A DNA stretch of 64,000 nucleotides from positions 186,001 to 250,000 of the forward strand of contig JACJXZ010000001.1 of the NCBI GenBank assembly GCA_020636375.1, written 5' to 3'. Shown here one piece after another: positions 26,948-36,403 of this stretch (position 1 is its first letter; every line of letters starts with the position of its first letter). The position numbers and the translations under genes are program-made. Origin of the DNA: Lewinellaceae bacterium (GTDB lineage: Bacteria > Bacteroidota > Bacteroidia > Chitinophagales > Saprospiraceae). The notes under the pieces are model-generated. The model did not search any database. It had not been told where the DNA came from and saw nothing but the letters and a program-made list of their open reading frames with translations.

Positions 26948-27963
26948 TCTATGTTGACCACCCGCTGGGTGTACAGCGGCTGCCCGGAGCGGCTGGCCAC
27001 CTGCAGCAGCAACGCCCCTTTTGCCGGCAGAGGGATCCGCATCCGGCCACCGGCGAAAGGTTGTTCGTACAGGATCTGGCCCTGGAGGCTGTACAGGCGC
27101 ACGGTGCTTCCGGCGGCTTCCCCGCCCGTATCGGCCAAAAGCCAGGCCTGTCCGTTGGCGGGGTTTGGGAAAACATGGAAGCGGGGGGCATCAACTGCCT
27201 GCGCCCCCGTACCGGTCAGCAACCAGGCGTCGAACAATGCCTGGAGCGAGTCGATCGGTTCCACGCCCGTCGGGGTTTCGGCCACATTGAGTTCCAGATA
27301 AGGAGCATCCGGCTCGTCATCGGGCCGGAACACCCGCAGGAAGGCCGAGGTGGAAGACGTGCCGGCCGCCGTACAGCGGGCGTCGGCGCCCACCATGTTT
27401 GCTCCCTGCATGGCTGCCATCAGTTTATGCGCCAGAGGCCCTTCGGCGGCCAGAAACCGGGCCTCCATAGAGTCCAGCACTTCCGGGCCGCGGAGGATAT
27501 TGCCCTGGATGGAATAGTTGGGCCCGGTGATGTGGCCTTTCCAGTCGTCGGCGCTGCTGCCGGTAAAGGCGGCGGTGCGGGGCTGCCCGTCCGGCCCGAA
27601 ATCGGCAATGCCGTACTGGCGGTAGGCAGGGTTGAAGTTCTGGGAAAAGCAATCGTCGTTGTCCAGCAGCCAGCCGATGATCTCCTGGGGAGAGCTGCCT
27701 GCCTCCATCTGGCTCATTGCATTATCGAGATTGACATGGGGATTGATGCAAATCCAGGCCTGGGCGTTGACCCCGCCGCGCCCGGGGAGGATACCGCTCA
27801 GCAGGATGACGCCCCCGATCGAGCCGGCGCCCTGCACGCAGGAAGCCCCGGCGCTGCCCACCTCTCCCGTTTCCGGGTCGACGGCAACAATGGAGAAGGT
27901 ATCCTGGGCGCGCGACCAGAACGCAGCGCAAAGCAGCAATACAAGAATAAAGCAGTTTTTCAT
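26944..27963 (-). CDS. DUF1028 family secreted protein with T9SS sorting domain
   Basis: 339 residues from ATG 27963 (MKNCFILVLLLCAAFWSRAQ), a clean signal peptide. DUF1028 core, an Ntn-hydrolase-like fold, at about 20-230: TFSIVAVDPETGEVGSAGAS, CVQGAGSIGGV, GRGGVNAQAWICINPH, NYSIQGNIL. The C-terminal ~80 residues (FHVFPNPANGQAWLLAD ... TQRVVNIE) are a T9SS sorting module. Activity unknown. It ends by overlapping the start of the HsdR_N-like gene. Confidence 0.88.
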   Translation of the reverse strand: MKNCFILVLLLCAAFWSRAQDTFSIVAVDPETGEVGSAGASCVQGAGSIGGVILLSGILPGRGGVNAQAWICINPHVNLDNAMSQMEAGSSPQEIIGWLLDNDDCFSQNFNPAYRQYGIADFGPDGQPRTAAFTGSSADDWKGHITGPNYSIQGNILRGPEVLDSMEARFLAAEGPLAHKLMAAMQGANMVGADARCTAAGTSSTSAFLRVFRPDDEPDAPYLELNVAETPTGVEPIDSLQALFDAWLLTGTGAQAVDAPRFHVFPNPANGQAWLLADTGGEAAGSTVRLYSLQGQILYEQPFAGGRMRIPLPAKGALLLQVASRSGQPLYTQRVVNIE

Positions 27964-27987
27964 AGGCGGATTGATTGACAATATTCT

Positions 27988-29325
27988 TTATCTTTTGGCA
28001 AATTTCAAAGCCCAGTAATCGCGGGTAGACGGCTTCACCTTAAACCTTTCGTCGATCCGGTGGCCAACCACCCAGCAGATGCGGCCGCTGGCGTCTTCGA
28101 GTATCCAGGTTTTTTCTTTTTCGAACCGGCTTACCTTCCGGTTGCTGAAGAAGTCCTGCAACTTCTGGTGCTTTCCGCCCATGCCCAGGGGCTGGAATGC
28201 GTCGCCCGCCCGCCAGTGCCGGAGCGTTAAGGGAAACTGCAGGCTGCCTGCATCCAGCAAAGCCTCCCAGGCATCGGCAGGGAATGCTCCAGGCTTGCCG
28301 GAATGCCGGCCCAGGCGCAGCCTGCCGCCCGGAACGGTCAATTCCTGCGTGTCCGGAAGGACCTGGAATTCCCCTTCCGCTTCTCCTTCCCTGATCTTTT
28401 CTACCACGATCTCCTGCCGTTCGACCAGCAGCCGGTAGGTGGAAGAGTTGAAAACAGCGCCGGTATGGCCCAGGCTTTGGGCCAACTGTTGCACCTGGCT
28501 GGAGTTAAACCCGTAGGGGTGAAGCAACTCAAAAAGAACGGTGGGCAGGACTTCGCCAAAGGACTCCAGGCTGCTGATGCTCAGCCGGTAGGGGTCTCCA
28601 AAAGACAATATGGCATCCTGGGCGATATGCCGCATGGCCCAATCCAGCAGTTGTTCCAGTTGCCGGAAGCGCCCGATGTTTTCCGCCATGGTTTGTTCGA
28701 AAGCCGGGTTGATGCCGGCCAGCACCGGAATTACTTCATGGCGGATTTTGTTCCGCTGGTACTTGGTTTCCTGGTTGGAAGCATCTTCCCGATACGCCAT
28801 TTTTTTCGACTGCACGTACTGCTCCAGCTGCTTCCGGCCGGCGAAAAGCAGGGGGCGGATGACCGGCCCGTTCTTCGGGGGAATGCCGTGCAGCCCCCGC
28901 ATGCCGCAGCCCTTGGTGAGGTTGTAGATCAGCGTTTCGATACTGTCATTCAGGTGGTGGGCAGTCGCAATAAAGGTGAAGCCGTTGTCCTGGCGGATTT
29001 CTTCCAGCCATTCATACCGGAGGATCCGCGCCGCAACTTGTATAGACTCGCTGATTTCCCGGGCGTAGGTTTCGGTATCGAACCGGGTGAAGAAAACCGG
29101 AACGCCCTTTTCTTCGGCCAGGGACCGGACGAAGCGCTCATCTTCGTCCGAGGCCTGCCCGCGCAGTTGGAAATTGCAATGGGCGATCCCGAAACTCAGG
29201 CCGGCCTCTTCAAACAGGTGAACCATGGCCACCGAGTCGAGCCCTCCGCTGACGGCCAGCAGCACCCGGCTGTCCGGCTCCAGCAATTGTTCTTTATCCA
29301 GAAAATGAAGGAATTCCTTTAACAC
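27988..29325 (-). CDS. tilS: tRNA(Ile)-lysidine synthase
   Basis: Converts C34 of tRNA-Ile(CAU) to lysidine using ATP. The likely start is GTG 29325 (VLKEFLHFLDKEQLL), giving 445 residues, the usual length. ATG 29385 or 29424 would add an unusual N-terminus across a stretch that carries a repeat-end sequence (29336-29354). The PP-loop motif SGGLDS is at 26-31, HCNFQLRGQASDEDERFV follows, then ATAHHLNDSIETLIYNL (HHxxDxxET) and GMRGLHGIPPKNGPVIRPLL. The C-terminal TilS substrate domain (about 365-440) ends CWVVGHRIDERFKV. Confidence 0.93.
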   Translation of the reverse strand: MLKEFLHFLDKEQLLEPDSRVLLAVSGGLDSVAMVHLFEEAGLSFGIAHCNFQLRGQASDEDERFVRSLAEEKGVPVFFTRFDTETYAREISESIQVAARILRYEWLEEIRQDNGFTFIATAHHLNDSIETLIYNLTKGCGMRGLHGIPPKNGPVIRPLLFAGRKQLEQYVQSKKMAYREDASNQETKYQRNKIRHEVIPVLAGINPAFEQTMAENIGRFRQLEQLLDWAMRHIAQDAILSFGDPYRLSISSLESFGEVLPTVLFELLHPYGFNSSQVQQLAQSLGHTGAVFNSSTYRLLVERQEIVVEKIREGEAEGEFQVLPDTQELTVPGGRLRLGRHSGKPGAFPADAWEALLDAGSLQFPLTLRHWRAGDAFQPLGMGGKHQKLQDFFSNRKVSRFEKEKTWILEDASGRICWVVGHRIDERFKVKPSTRDYWALKFAKR

Positions 29326-29446
29326 AACGCCAATGATTATTTTGCAAGCCCTTAACCAGAACGCAAACGCGGCCACGGGGGCCATAAAACCATGACCGCC
29401 TTCGCCGAAGGCCCTTCCGGGCAAAAACCCGCGTGCCCCTGAATTT

Positions 29447-30451
29447 TTACACCCGTGCCTGTCCCTCGTAGTGCTGCCGGATCAGGGCATTGGTTTCTTC
29501 CAGCGACTTAAACACCTCGAAGGTAGTGCCCTGGGTACGCATAGCGCCCAGAGCATTGGCATACTGCGCGGCCCGGATGTAGTCGGCGGGGTCCTGCAGC
29601 AGGCCAAACGCCAACCCTCCGGCGAAAGAATCGCCGCATCCGGTCGTGTCGACCACCTCTCTGACCCGGACCGAAGGCACGAACTCCGCTTTAAACTGCC
29701 CGTTCGGCATCGAGTAAGCCATGCAGCCTCTGGAATCCAGGGTAATGACCACCGCCTTGACCCCGCGTTGCAGGGCGTGCATCGCGAATTCCGCCATCTC
29801 GCTCTCGGACAGCTCCCAGTATTCCTGTTTTAACTCTTCTGCTTTATACTCTTTTTTGAACCAGCAGCACCCCGCTTCCTCGATGTTCATTTTGAGAATA
29901 TCAATGTAGGGCAACCACAAATCCCGTTCCACCCAAAACCGGCGAAGGCGGTCGCCGGTAGTAGTAACCGTAGTGGTCGGGCCATGGGCATCAAAGATGG
30001 TGATGGCATTTTCCCTGCGCTCTGCCTTGATGTACTTCAGGGTTTCCAGGGGCACCTCGTAATCAGAGATCGGCACGCAGACGAACACATCGCAATCGAT
30101 CAGGGGGGCGACATCCTCCGGCCTGATGGGGGGCATAAAGGCCGTTTGCTTTTCCAGGCGGTTGTTTTGGTCGACGAAATGAAGCTGGATCACGTCGCCC
30201 TGGTCGAGATGAGCGTATACCCCTTCCAGCCCGATATTGGGGTATCGGGACAAAAGGGCGCGCACCTCTTTTTCATCCTTCCGGCGGACATGAGTTACGG
30301 GGAACACCTTGCCGGCGCCCTCCAGCAAACGGGACAGGGCAATAGCAGGATGGGTTACGCAACCGTATTTTACAATGACCTTACCCTTGCTCGTCGTGAT
30401 GTGGTCGTATGGGATAGGGCCAAGGACAGCGATCTTGAATTGGTGGTTCAT
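29447..30451 (-). CDS. PfkB family carbohydrate kinase
   Basis: 334 residues of the ribokinase fold. The C-terminal PfkB signature DTTGCGDSFAGG (about 268-279) contains the catalytic Asp. The N-terminal part starts FKIAVLGPIPYDHITT and differs from classic ribokinase and adenosine kinase. A central lid contains DAHGPTTTVTT. It phosphorylates a sugar or nucleoside that the sequence does not identify. It lies between tilS and lysC on the same strand but separated from each by ordinary gaps. Confidence 0.88.
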   Translation of the reverse strand: MNHQFKIAVLGPIPYDHITTSKGKVIVKYGCVTHPAIALSRLLEGAGKVFPVTHVRRKDEKEVRALLSRYPNIGLEGVYAHLDQGDVIQLHFVDQNNRLEKQTAFMPPIRPEDVAPLIDCDVFVCVPISDYEVPLETLKYIKAERRENAITIFDAHGPTTTVTTTGDRLRRFWVERDLWLPYIDILKMNIEEAGCCWFKKEYKAEELKQEYWELSESEMAEFAMHALQRGVKAVVITLDSRGCMAYSMPNGQFKAEFVPSVRVREVVDTTGCGDSFAGGLAFGLLQDPADYIRAAQYANALGAMRTQGTTFEVFKSLEETNALIRQHYEGQARV

Positions 30452-30551
30452 ATTCCCGGATAAACATTTTGTCTCCGTTAATATACTGAATTATTCTACA
30501 CGGCCACGTTTTTTTGGCGCTTTGATGGATTTTGTGGCAGGCCGCCGTTCG

Positions 30552-31868
30552 TCAGTTTTTTCCGGGCACCAGCTTGCGGCGCATGACCGGCACGTCCTTG
30601 ACAGCCATCTGGACCGTAGTATCCTTGATTTTTTCTTCGAGCAGCACGATCTTTCCGCGGCGGAGGTTTTCCAGCACGTCTTGCTGATAGTGGCGGACGG
30701 TGATCAGCTCCAGTCCCCGGTCCAGCATGACTTTGAATTTATCCTTGAGCAGTTCGGCCAGCCGGTCGGCTTTATCATCGATATCGTTGATGATGAGGCT
30801 GAAGCTGATGGCCGAATTCTGCATCATGTTGACCTGGATGCGCAGGTCCGCTACGAGGTTGAAGATATGGCTGATGTGGTGTTCGGCGACGAAGGAAAAA
30901 TCCCGGGTGCTGATAGACAGCAGGCACTGGTCCTGTTCCACGGCCACCATCGGCGGGTAATTGTCCTCCACTTCATCGGAGATCAGGGTGCCCTCCCCGG
31001 CTGGATCGATGAAGGATTTCACAAAGAGCGGGATGCTCTTATTCTGGAGCGGCTTGATGGTCTTGGGGTGGATTACCTTAGCGCCGTAGTAGGTCATTTC
31101 GATGGCTTCCTTGTAGGAGAGGCGGTCCAGTTTCACGACGTTTTCGAACAGCCGAGGGTCGGCGGTCAGCACGCCGGGGACGTCTTTCCAGATGGTCATA
31201 TCTTCGGCGTCGAGGCAGTAGGAGAAAATAGCGGCCGTATAGTCGGAGCCTTCCCGGCCCAGGGTAGTGGTAAAGTTTTCGGAAGTACTGCCAATGAAGC
31301 CCTGGGTCAGGATAAAGCCGCTTTTATCCAGCATAGGGCGGGCGATCCTGGCCGAGCGTTCCAGCGTTTCCTCCCACTGGACCCACCCTTCCCGAAAGAT
31401 ATTGTCAGTGAGGATGATGTCCCGGGCGTCCAGCCATTGAGTCGGCAGGCCTACTTTGTTGAGGTAGGCGGCAACGATCCGGGAGGACACCAGTTCACCC
31501 ACGGAAACGATCTGGTCATACATGTAATCGTAGTTCTCATGGGGTTCTTCTTCCAGCGCCCATTCGATTTCGACAAACGTATCGTTGACGGCTGAATAGA
31601 CTTCGTTTTCTTTGTCGAAGAGCTCGTCGATGATGCGGTAGTGCTGGGCTTTGATGTCGTTGAGGATCGGGAAGGCCTGGCCGGTCCCGGCAGCGTGAGC
31701 TTCCACTACCGTTTCCAGGGCATTGGTAGTTTTGCCCATGGCGGAAACGACGATAGCCAAATGTTTTTCTTTGTGGTTGCGGAGGATATTGGCTACGTTC
31801 CGGATGGCGGCGGCGTCCCGCAGGGAAGAGCCCCCGAACTTGAAGACATGGATTGCTTGTTGCTTCAT
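30552..31868 (-). CDS. lysC: aspartate kinase
   Basis: 438 residues, monofunctional. Phosphorylates aspartate, opening the lysine, threonine and methionine pathways. N-terminal kinase motif VFKFGGSSL (8-16), then VVSAMGKTTNALE, SVGELVSSRIVAAYL, TTLGREGSDYTAAIFSYCLDA and the conserved IWKDVPGVLTADPRL. Tandem ACT domains at about 310-435 are the site of end-product feedback. No homoserine dehydrogenase domain is fused. Upstream minus-strand bases contain TACCTTCG, one change from the -7 consensus. Confidence 0.95.
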   Translation of the reverse strand: MKQQAIHVFKFGGSSLRDAAAIRNVANILRNHKEKHLAIVVSAMGKTTNALETVVEAHAAGTGQAFPILNDIKAQHYRIIDELFDKENEVYSAVNDTFVEIEWALEEEPHENYDYMYDQIVSVGELVSSRIVAAYLNKVGLPTQWLDARDIILTDNIFREGWVQWEETLERSARIARPMLDKSGFILTQGFIGSTSENFTTTLGREGSDYTAAIFSYCLDAEDMTIWKDVPGVLTADPRLFENVVKLDRLSYKEAIEMTYYGAKVIHPKTIKPLQNKSIPLFVKSFIDPAGEGTLISDEVEDNYPPMVAVEQDQCLLSISTRDFSFVAEHHISHIFNLVADLRIQVNMMQNSAISFSLIINDIDDKADRLAELLKDKFKVMLDRGLELITVRHYQQDVLENLRRGKIVLLEEKIKDTTVQMAVKDVPVMRRKLVPGKN

Positions 31869-31934
31869 GGCTTGATCTTGTAAAACTGGTTCTGGCTAAA
31901 ACTGCGAAGGTAACGAATTGCCGAAAAAATCAAA

Positions 31935-31962
31935 GAGGGGAACCTCTGGCTAGAGATTCCCC
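31935..31962 (-). terminator. rho-independent terminator of the TPR-protein gene
   Basis: The stem GAGGGGAA/TTCCCCTC continues inward through CCTCT/AGAG around a GGCT loop, and on the minus strand it is followed by TTTGATTTTTT. It lies 28 bases after the stop codon at 31991. Confidence 0.85.
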
Positions 31963-31990
31963 TCCCGGGCGTTCCGGCAGGCGGGCAAAT

Positions 31991-33328
31991 TTATTGCTTG
32001 AAATAAGGTGCCCCGATCGTTTCGCCGGCCTGGACCTTATCCAGGCGCTCTTTGAATTCATTGGACATTTCCAGGTTGTCTTTCCTGGCGTAAATCTCCT
32101 TGAGTGCGATCAGCGTGTTCATGTCGCTGGGGTTTCTGGCCTCCGCCTTCTGGAAATACGGCAGGGCTTTGTCGAACTCCTCAAAGATTTTTTTCTTGAG
32201 TTCTTCGTATTTCTTCAGGCCTTCCTTGGAGTAGTCGTCGGCATATTTGTTCAGCTCCTGGGTCATCGCGGCGGCTTTATTGTAGTACAAGGCGCCGATA
32301 CTGTAGAGGGCGTCCGAATAACTGGGGTCTTTTTCGATAGCCTTTTGGTACTGCGCCAGGGCTTTGTCGAAATATTCCTGTGCCTTTTCGGTATTGCCGG
32401 CCTCCATTTCCTTCTGGTGGAGGTTGTCGTAAACGTTGCCGAGGGTAGAATACAGGGAGACGTTATCCGGTTCTTTGGCGATGCCCTGTTCCAGCTTGTC
32501 GATCAGTTTATCCAGCTCGTTGATGGCCAGGAAGTGGTTGATCTCGGCGAAGAGAATAGAGACGTCATCCGGGAAGAGCTTGCGGCCTTCTTCGAGGTAC
32601 TTGTAGGCGGCCGCTCTGTCCTTGTCTGCCTCGATCTTATAAAGGGCTTCATAAATTGCCGGCTTTTCGTACTTCATGTCGTAGAGTTTGCGGAAGTACC
32701 CGGAAGCAGCTTCGGGCTTGCCCGCGTTCAGGGCTGCCAGCCCGGTGATGTACAGCTGGTTGTTGTACCCTTCATTCGTGCCGTCTTCGGAATCCAGCGA
32801 GCTGGCCTCTCCATCGGCTTTCAGTTTGTCGTGCAGCTCGATGACCATCTGGAAGTTTTCAAGGGCGGAGTCATAGTCCTGGTCTTCATAGAAGAAGATA
32901 CCCATGTTGCTCAGGTGGCCCTGCGCCTGTTGAAAGCCCTTGAGGGCATCCTTGGTCTGCCATTTTTTCTCGGCCAGCTCGTAAGACTTCATGTAAGCTT
33001 CCGCCGCTTTGTGAGCCGGGTGGTCGACCTTGGGCAGCTCATCGAGGCTTCCGATGCCCAGCTGGCGCACGGCGACGATCTGGTTGGCGACCTCATTGAA
33101 GATTTCGCCTTTCAATGCCCAGGCGGTGGGATCCTGAGCTATTTCCGCATCCTGCAGAGCCACGTCGATCTGCGTTGCCGCTTCCGACAGTTGGGCCTTG
33201 TTGCCCGTCGGGTCGAGGTTGTACGTTGAGAAGGCCTTTTTGGCATCTCTGTAAGCCTTCTTCCCATCCTGAGCATGTACTGCAGTAAGAAGTAGTATGG
33301 CCGTGAGGCCCAGAATCAGTTTTTTCAT
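31991..33328 (-). CDS. secreted tetratricopeptide-repeat protein
   Basis: 445 residues from ATG 33328 (MKKLILGLTAILLLTAVHAQ), a signal peptide cleaved at HA-Q. The mature part is helical throughout with TPR-type units, for example GKPEAASGYFRKLYDMKYEKPA, KAQEYFDKALAQYQKAIEKDPSYSDA (split over about 300-330) and ALPYFQKAEARNPSDMNTLIALKEIY (near 380). It probably acts as a periplasmic or outer-membrane-associated protein-interaction scaffold. Neighbours lysC and gyrA do not hint at a function. Confidence 0.85.
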   Translation of the reverse strand: MKKLILGLTAILLLTAVHAQDGKKAYRDAKKAFSTYNLDPTGNKAQLSEAATQIDVALQDAEIAQDPTAWALKGEIFNEVANQIVAVRQLGIGSLDELPKVDHPAHKAAEAYMKSYELAEKKWQTKDALKGFQQAQGHLSNMGIFFYEDQDYDSALENFQMVIELHDKLKADGEASSLDSEDGTNEGYNNQLYITGLAALNAGKPEAASGYFRKLYDMKYEKPAIYEALYKIEADKDRAAAYKYLEEGRKLFPDDVSILFAEINHFLAINELDKLIDKLEQGIAKEPDNVSLYSTLGNVYDNLHQKEMEAGNTEKAQEYFDKALAQYQKAIEKDPSYSDALYSIGALYYNKAAAMTQELNKYADDYSKEGLKKYEELKKKIFEEFDKALPYFQKAEARNPSDMNTLIALKEIYARKDNLEMSNEFKERLDKVQAGETIGAPYFKQ

Positions 33329-33361
33329 AGTTGACTCTTTATTTATTTTTATGTTTTGTTG

Positions 33362-33394
33362 CAAATCTAAAGTTTTGACGCCAAATGCCACCAA
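33362..33394 (-). promoter_or_regulatory. candidate promoter of the TPR-protein gene
   Basis: On the minus strand TAGATTTG (33369-33362) fits the -7 consensus TAnnTTTG, with TTGG about 21 bases upstream as -33. The ATG is 34 bases downstream. Confidence 0.55.
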
Positions 33395-33503
33395 TCCGTT
33401 ATTTACAAAATGTTAAAATTATTGACAAAAAGCGCCGGCGGCCGTTTTTTCCGCCATTGCCGTTATCAATAACAACGATCTGACGGCTGCCGATGTTTTC
33501 CAT

Positions 33504-33541
33504 CGGGCTATCCGGCGCCTTACCGGGCATTGGATAGCCCG
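33504..33541. terminator. hairpin downstream of gyrA
   Basis: A perfect 10-bp stem CGGGCTATCC (33504-33513) / GGATAGCCCG (33532-33541) with an 18-base loop follows the gyrA stop by about 43 bases. It lacks a T-run, so its role in termination is uncertain. Confidence 0.5.
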
Positions 33542-33583
33542 GGGTTGAAGGCGTTTTGCGTCCCATTCCGACTTCGCATTTCC

Positions 33584-36175
33584 TTACTCTTCTTCTTCCC
33601 GGCTGGCCGGGGGTACAGCCCCGGGTTCGTCCTCTTCCGATTCGTGGACTACTGCCACGTCGGCGATCTCGTCGTCGGGGTCGAGGCGGATGAGGCGCAC
33701 ACCCTGGGTGGAGCGGCCCATGATCCGCACGTCGCTGACCGCCATGCGGATGACGATGCCGGAGCGGTTGGTGATCATCAGCTCGTCGTCTTCCCGGACA
33801 GCCTTTATGGAGACCACGCCTCCGGTTTTAGCGGTTACCATCATATTCCGCACGCCTTTGCCGCCCCGGTTAGTCAGCCGGTACTCGCCAAATTCGGTCC
33901 GTTTGCCCATGCCTTTTTCGGAGATGGCCATGATGGCCACTTCCTCGTCTGCCGGGTCGATGGTTACCATGCCGACCACCACGTCTTTGCCGTCGTCGTT
34001 GAGGTTGATGCCCCGCACTCCGGCGGCCGTGCGCCCCATGGAGCGGACGGTAGACTCGTTGAAGCGGATGGCGCTGCCGTTGCGGCTGGCCAGGAAGATT
34101 TCTTTTTTGCCGTCGGTCAGGCGGGCTTCCAGCAGTTGGTCGCCCTCGTTGATGGTGATGGCGTTGATGCCGCCGACGCGGGGGCGGGAATAAGCCTCCA
34201 CCGCCGTCTTTTTGACCATGCCCCGCCGGGTGCCGAAGACGATGAAGTGGTTGTTGACAAACTCCTCGTCGGTGAGGTCCTGTATAATAATATAGGCTTT
34301 GACCTTATCCTCTTTCGGGATGGAGAGTATGTTCTGGATCACCCGCCCGGAGGAGTTCTTGGCGGCTTCCGGTATTTCATAAACGCGGAGCCAGTGGCAC
34401 TTGCCTTCCTCGGTGAACAGCAACAAATAGTTGTGGGTAGTAGCGACGAAGAGGTGCTCGATGAAATCGGCATCCCGGGTCTTGCTTCCGCGGGAGCCCC
34501 GCCCGCCCCGGGTCTGGGTGCGGTACTCGGTGATCGGCGTGCGCTTGATGTATCCCAGGTGGGAGATCGTAACGACCACCTCTTCATCCGGGATCATGTC
34601 TTCGATGCTGATCTCTCCGTCGGCGAAGCTGATCTCGGTGCGGCGTTCGTCGCCGTATTTTTCTTTAACCTCCATGAGTTCTTCCTTGACGATCTCGCGT
34701 TGCAGGTCCTCGCTTTCCAGGATTGCCTTGAGGTGAGCGATGCGCTTCTGGATTTCGTCGTATTCCTCGCGGACCTTGTCCCGCTCCAGGCCGGTCAGTT
34801 TCTGGAGGCGCATGTCCAGGATAGCCCGGGCCTGGGCTTCGGAAAGCGCGTTGCCTTCTTCCCGGGGGTATTCTTCGGTATTGGCCTCTTCGATGAGGGT
34901 GCCGAATTTCTTCCAGAAGGCTTCTTTATCGTCGATGAAGTCGCCGCGCATCAGGCCCTCCCGGGCTTCGTCGGGCGTGCCCGATTTGCGGATCAGCTCG
35001 ATGACCTCGTCGAGGTAGTCCAGCGCGATGAGCAGCCCCACCAGGATATGGGCGCGGGCGATAGCCTTGCGCAGGTCGAACCGGGTTCGGCGGATGATCA
35101 CCTCGATGCGGAACTTGATGAATTCCCGGATGATCTCTTTGAGGTTGAGCGTCCGGGGCCGGCCGTTGACCAGGGCCACGTTATTGACGCCGTAGGAAGT
35201 CTGCAGGGGGGTGAATTTGTAGAGCTGGCTCAGCACCACGTTGGCCATGGCGTCCCGCCGGACCTCGACGACGATGCGCAGGCCCTGGCGGTCCGACTCG
35301 TCGCGGATATCGGTGATGCCGACGATCTTCTTTTCGTTGACCAGCTCGGCGATCTTGGCCACCAGCGAGGCCTTGTTGACCTGGTAGGGTATTTCGGTAA
35401 CGATGATGGTTTCCTTGCCGTTCGGGGCGGTCTGGATGTCTGCTTTGCCGCGGACGACCACTCTGCCGCGGCCCGTTTCGAAGGCATCCTTGACGCCCTG
35501 GTAGCCGTAGATGATGCCGCCGGTCGGAAAGTCCGGGGCGGTGATGTGCTGCATCAGCTCTTCGGTGGTGATCTCCGGATTAAAGAGCTGAGCGATGGTC
35601 CCATCCACCACTTCGGAGAGGTTGTGGGGCATCATGTTGGTGGCCATGCCCACGGCGATCCCGGAGGCGCCGTTGATCAGCAGGTTGGGCACCCGGGTGG
35701 GCAGCACGGACGGTTCCTCCAGGGAGTCGTCGAAATTGAGGGTGAAGTCGACCGTGTCCTTGTTGATGTCCGCCAGCAGGTCGTCGGATATCCGGCGCAT
35801 GCGGGCTTCGGTATAACGCATGGCCGCCGGGCTGTCGCCGTCCATGGAGCCGAAGTTGCCCTGGCCGTCGACCAGGGGGTAGCGCAGCGACCAGGACTGC
35901 GCCATGCGCACCATGGTGTCGTAGACGGAGGAGTCGCCGTGCGGGTGATATTTACCCAGCACCTCGCCGACGATACGGGCAGATTTCTTGTGTGCTTTGT
36001 TATAGGTTAGCCCCAGTTCTGACATGCCGTAGAGCACGCGCCGGTGGACCGGCTTCAATCCGTCCCGAACATCGGGCAAGGCTCGGGAGACGATGACCGA
36101 CATCGAGTAATCGATGTAGGCGGACTTCATCTGATCCTCGATGTTGACGGGGATAATTCGCTGTTTCAAAGGCAT
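33584..36175 (-). CDS. gyrA: DNA gyrase subunit A
   Basis: 863 residues. The active-site Tyr121 (AAMRYTEARM) makes the DNA phosphotyrosyl bond. The quinolone region reads HPHGDSSVYDTMVRMAQ with Ser82 and Asp86 at the positions equal to E. coli Ser83 and Asp87. The C-terminal pinwheel repeats carry the GyrA box QTRGGRGSRG, which separates it from ParC. The end is acidic (ESEEDEPGA ... EEEE). Introduces negative supercoils with GyrB, which is not in this window. It is divergent from ubiE. Confidence 0.97.
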   Translation of the reverse strand: MPLKQRIIPVNIEDQMKSAYIDYSMSVIVSRALPDVRDGLKPVHRRVLYGMSELGLTYNKAHKKSARIVGEVLGKYHPHGDSSVYDTMVRMAQSWSLRYPLVDGQGNFGSMDGDSPAAMRYTEARMRRISDDLLADINKDTVDFTLNFDDSLEEPSVLPTRVPNLLINGASGIAVGMATNMMPHNLSEVVDGTIAQLFNPEITTEELMQHITAPDFPTGGIIYGYQGVKDAFETGRGRVVVRGKADIQTAPNGKETIIVTEIPYQVNKASLVAKIAELVNEKKIVGITDIRDESDRQGLRIVVEVRRDAMANVVLSQLYKFTPLQTSYGVNNVALVNGRPRTLNLKEIIREFIKFRIEVIIRRTRFDLRKAIARAHILVGLLIALDYLDEVIELIRKSGTPDEAREGLMRGDFIDDKEAFWKKFGTLIEEANTEEYPREEGNALSEAQARAILDMRLQKLTGLERDKVREEYDEIQKRIAHLKAILESEDLQREIVKEELMEVKEKYGDERRTEISFADGEISIEDMIPDEEVVVTISHLGYIKRTPITEYRTQTRGGRGSRGSKTRDADFIEHLFVATTHNYLLLFTEEGKCHWLRVYEIPEAAKNSSGRVIQNILSIPKEDKVKAYIIIQDLTDEEFVNNHFIVFGTRRGMVKKTAVEAYSRPRVGGINAITINEGDQLLEARLTDGKKEIFLASRNGSAIRFNESTVRSMGRTAAGVRGINLNDDGKDVVVGMVTIDPADEEVAIMAISEKGMGKRTEFGEYRLTNRGGKGVRNMMVTAKTGGVVSIKAVREDDELMITNRSGIVIRMAVSDVRIMGRSTQGVRLIRLDPDDEIADVAVVHESEEDEPGAVPPASREEEE

Positions 36176-36245
36176 TTACGCTGTTTATTCTTTAATGATC
36201 TTTTTGCTTCGGGCGTCGTTTCAGGAAGCGTTGCGCAAAGACATG

Positions 36246-36253
36246 CAAAGATA
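36246..36253 (-). promoter_or_regulatory. candidate -7 box of gyrA
   Basis: The minus strand reads TATCTTTG, an exact TAnnTTTG match, 71 bases upstream of the gyrA ATG. No well-spaced -33 element was seen. Confidence 0.5.
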
Positions 36254-36387
36254 AGAAAAAAGCGCCAATTTCAGGAGGCAATTTTCAACTATCCGGGGGT
36301 ATTTTCATTTATATTTTGCGCGCTGCAGGATGAGGCGGGCGGAAGAGGATTTTGCGAATTTATGGCCCGCCGGGTGGGCTGAAAAAC

Positions 36388-36395
36388 TATCTTTG
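36388..36395 (+). promoter_or_regulatory. candidate -7 box of ubiE/menG, very close to the start codon
   Basis: TATCTTTG at 36388-36395 fits TAnnTTTG. Transcription would start near 36401-36403, at or just before the ATG at 36404, so the transcript may be leaderless or start at the second ATG (36410). Confidence 0.5.
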
Positions 36396-36403
36396 CCAAA
36401 AAA

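Noticed and set aside
30309..31595. A 428-codon open frame opposite lysC
   Set aside because: Antisense shadow of a conserved aspartate kinase with biased composition only.
33530..36010. An 826-codon open frame on the strand opposite gyrA
   Set aside because: It lies entirely within gyrA, is rich in Asp/Val/His runs typical of antisense frames in GC-rich genes, and shows no domain.
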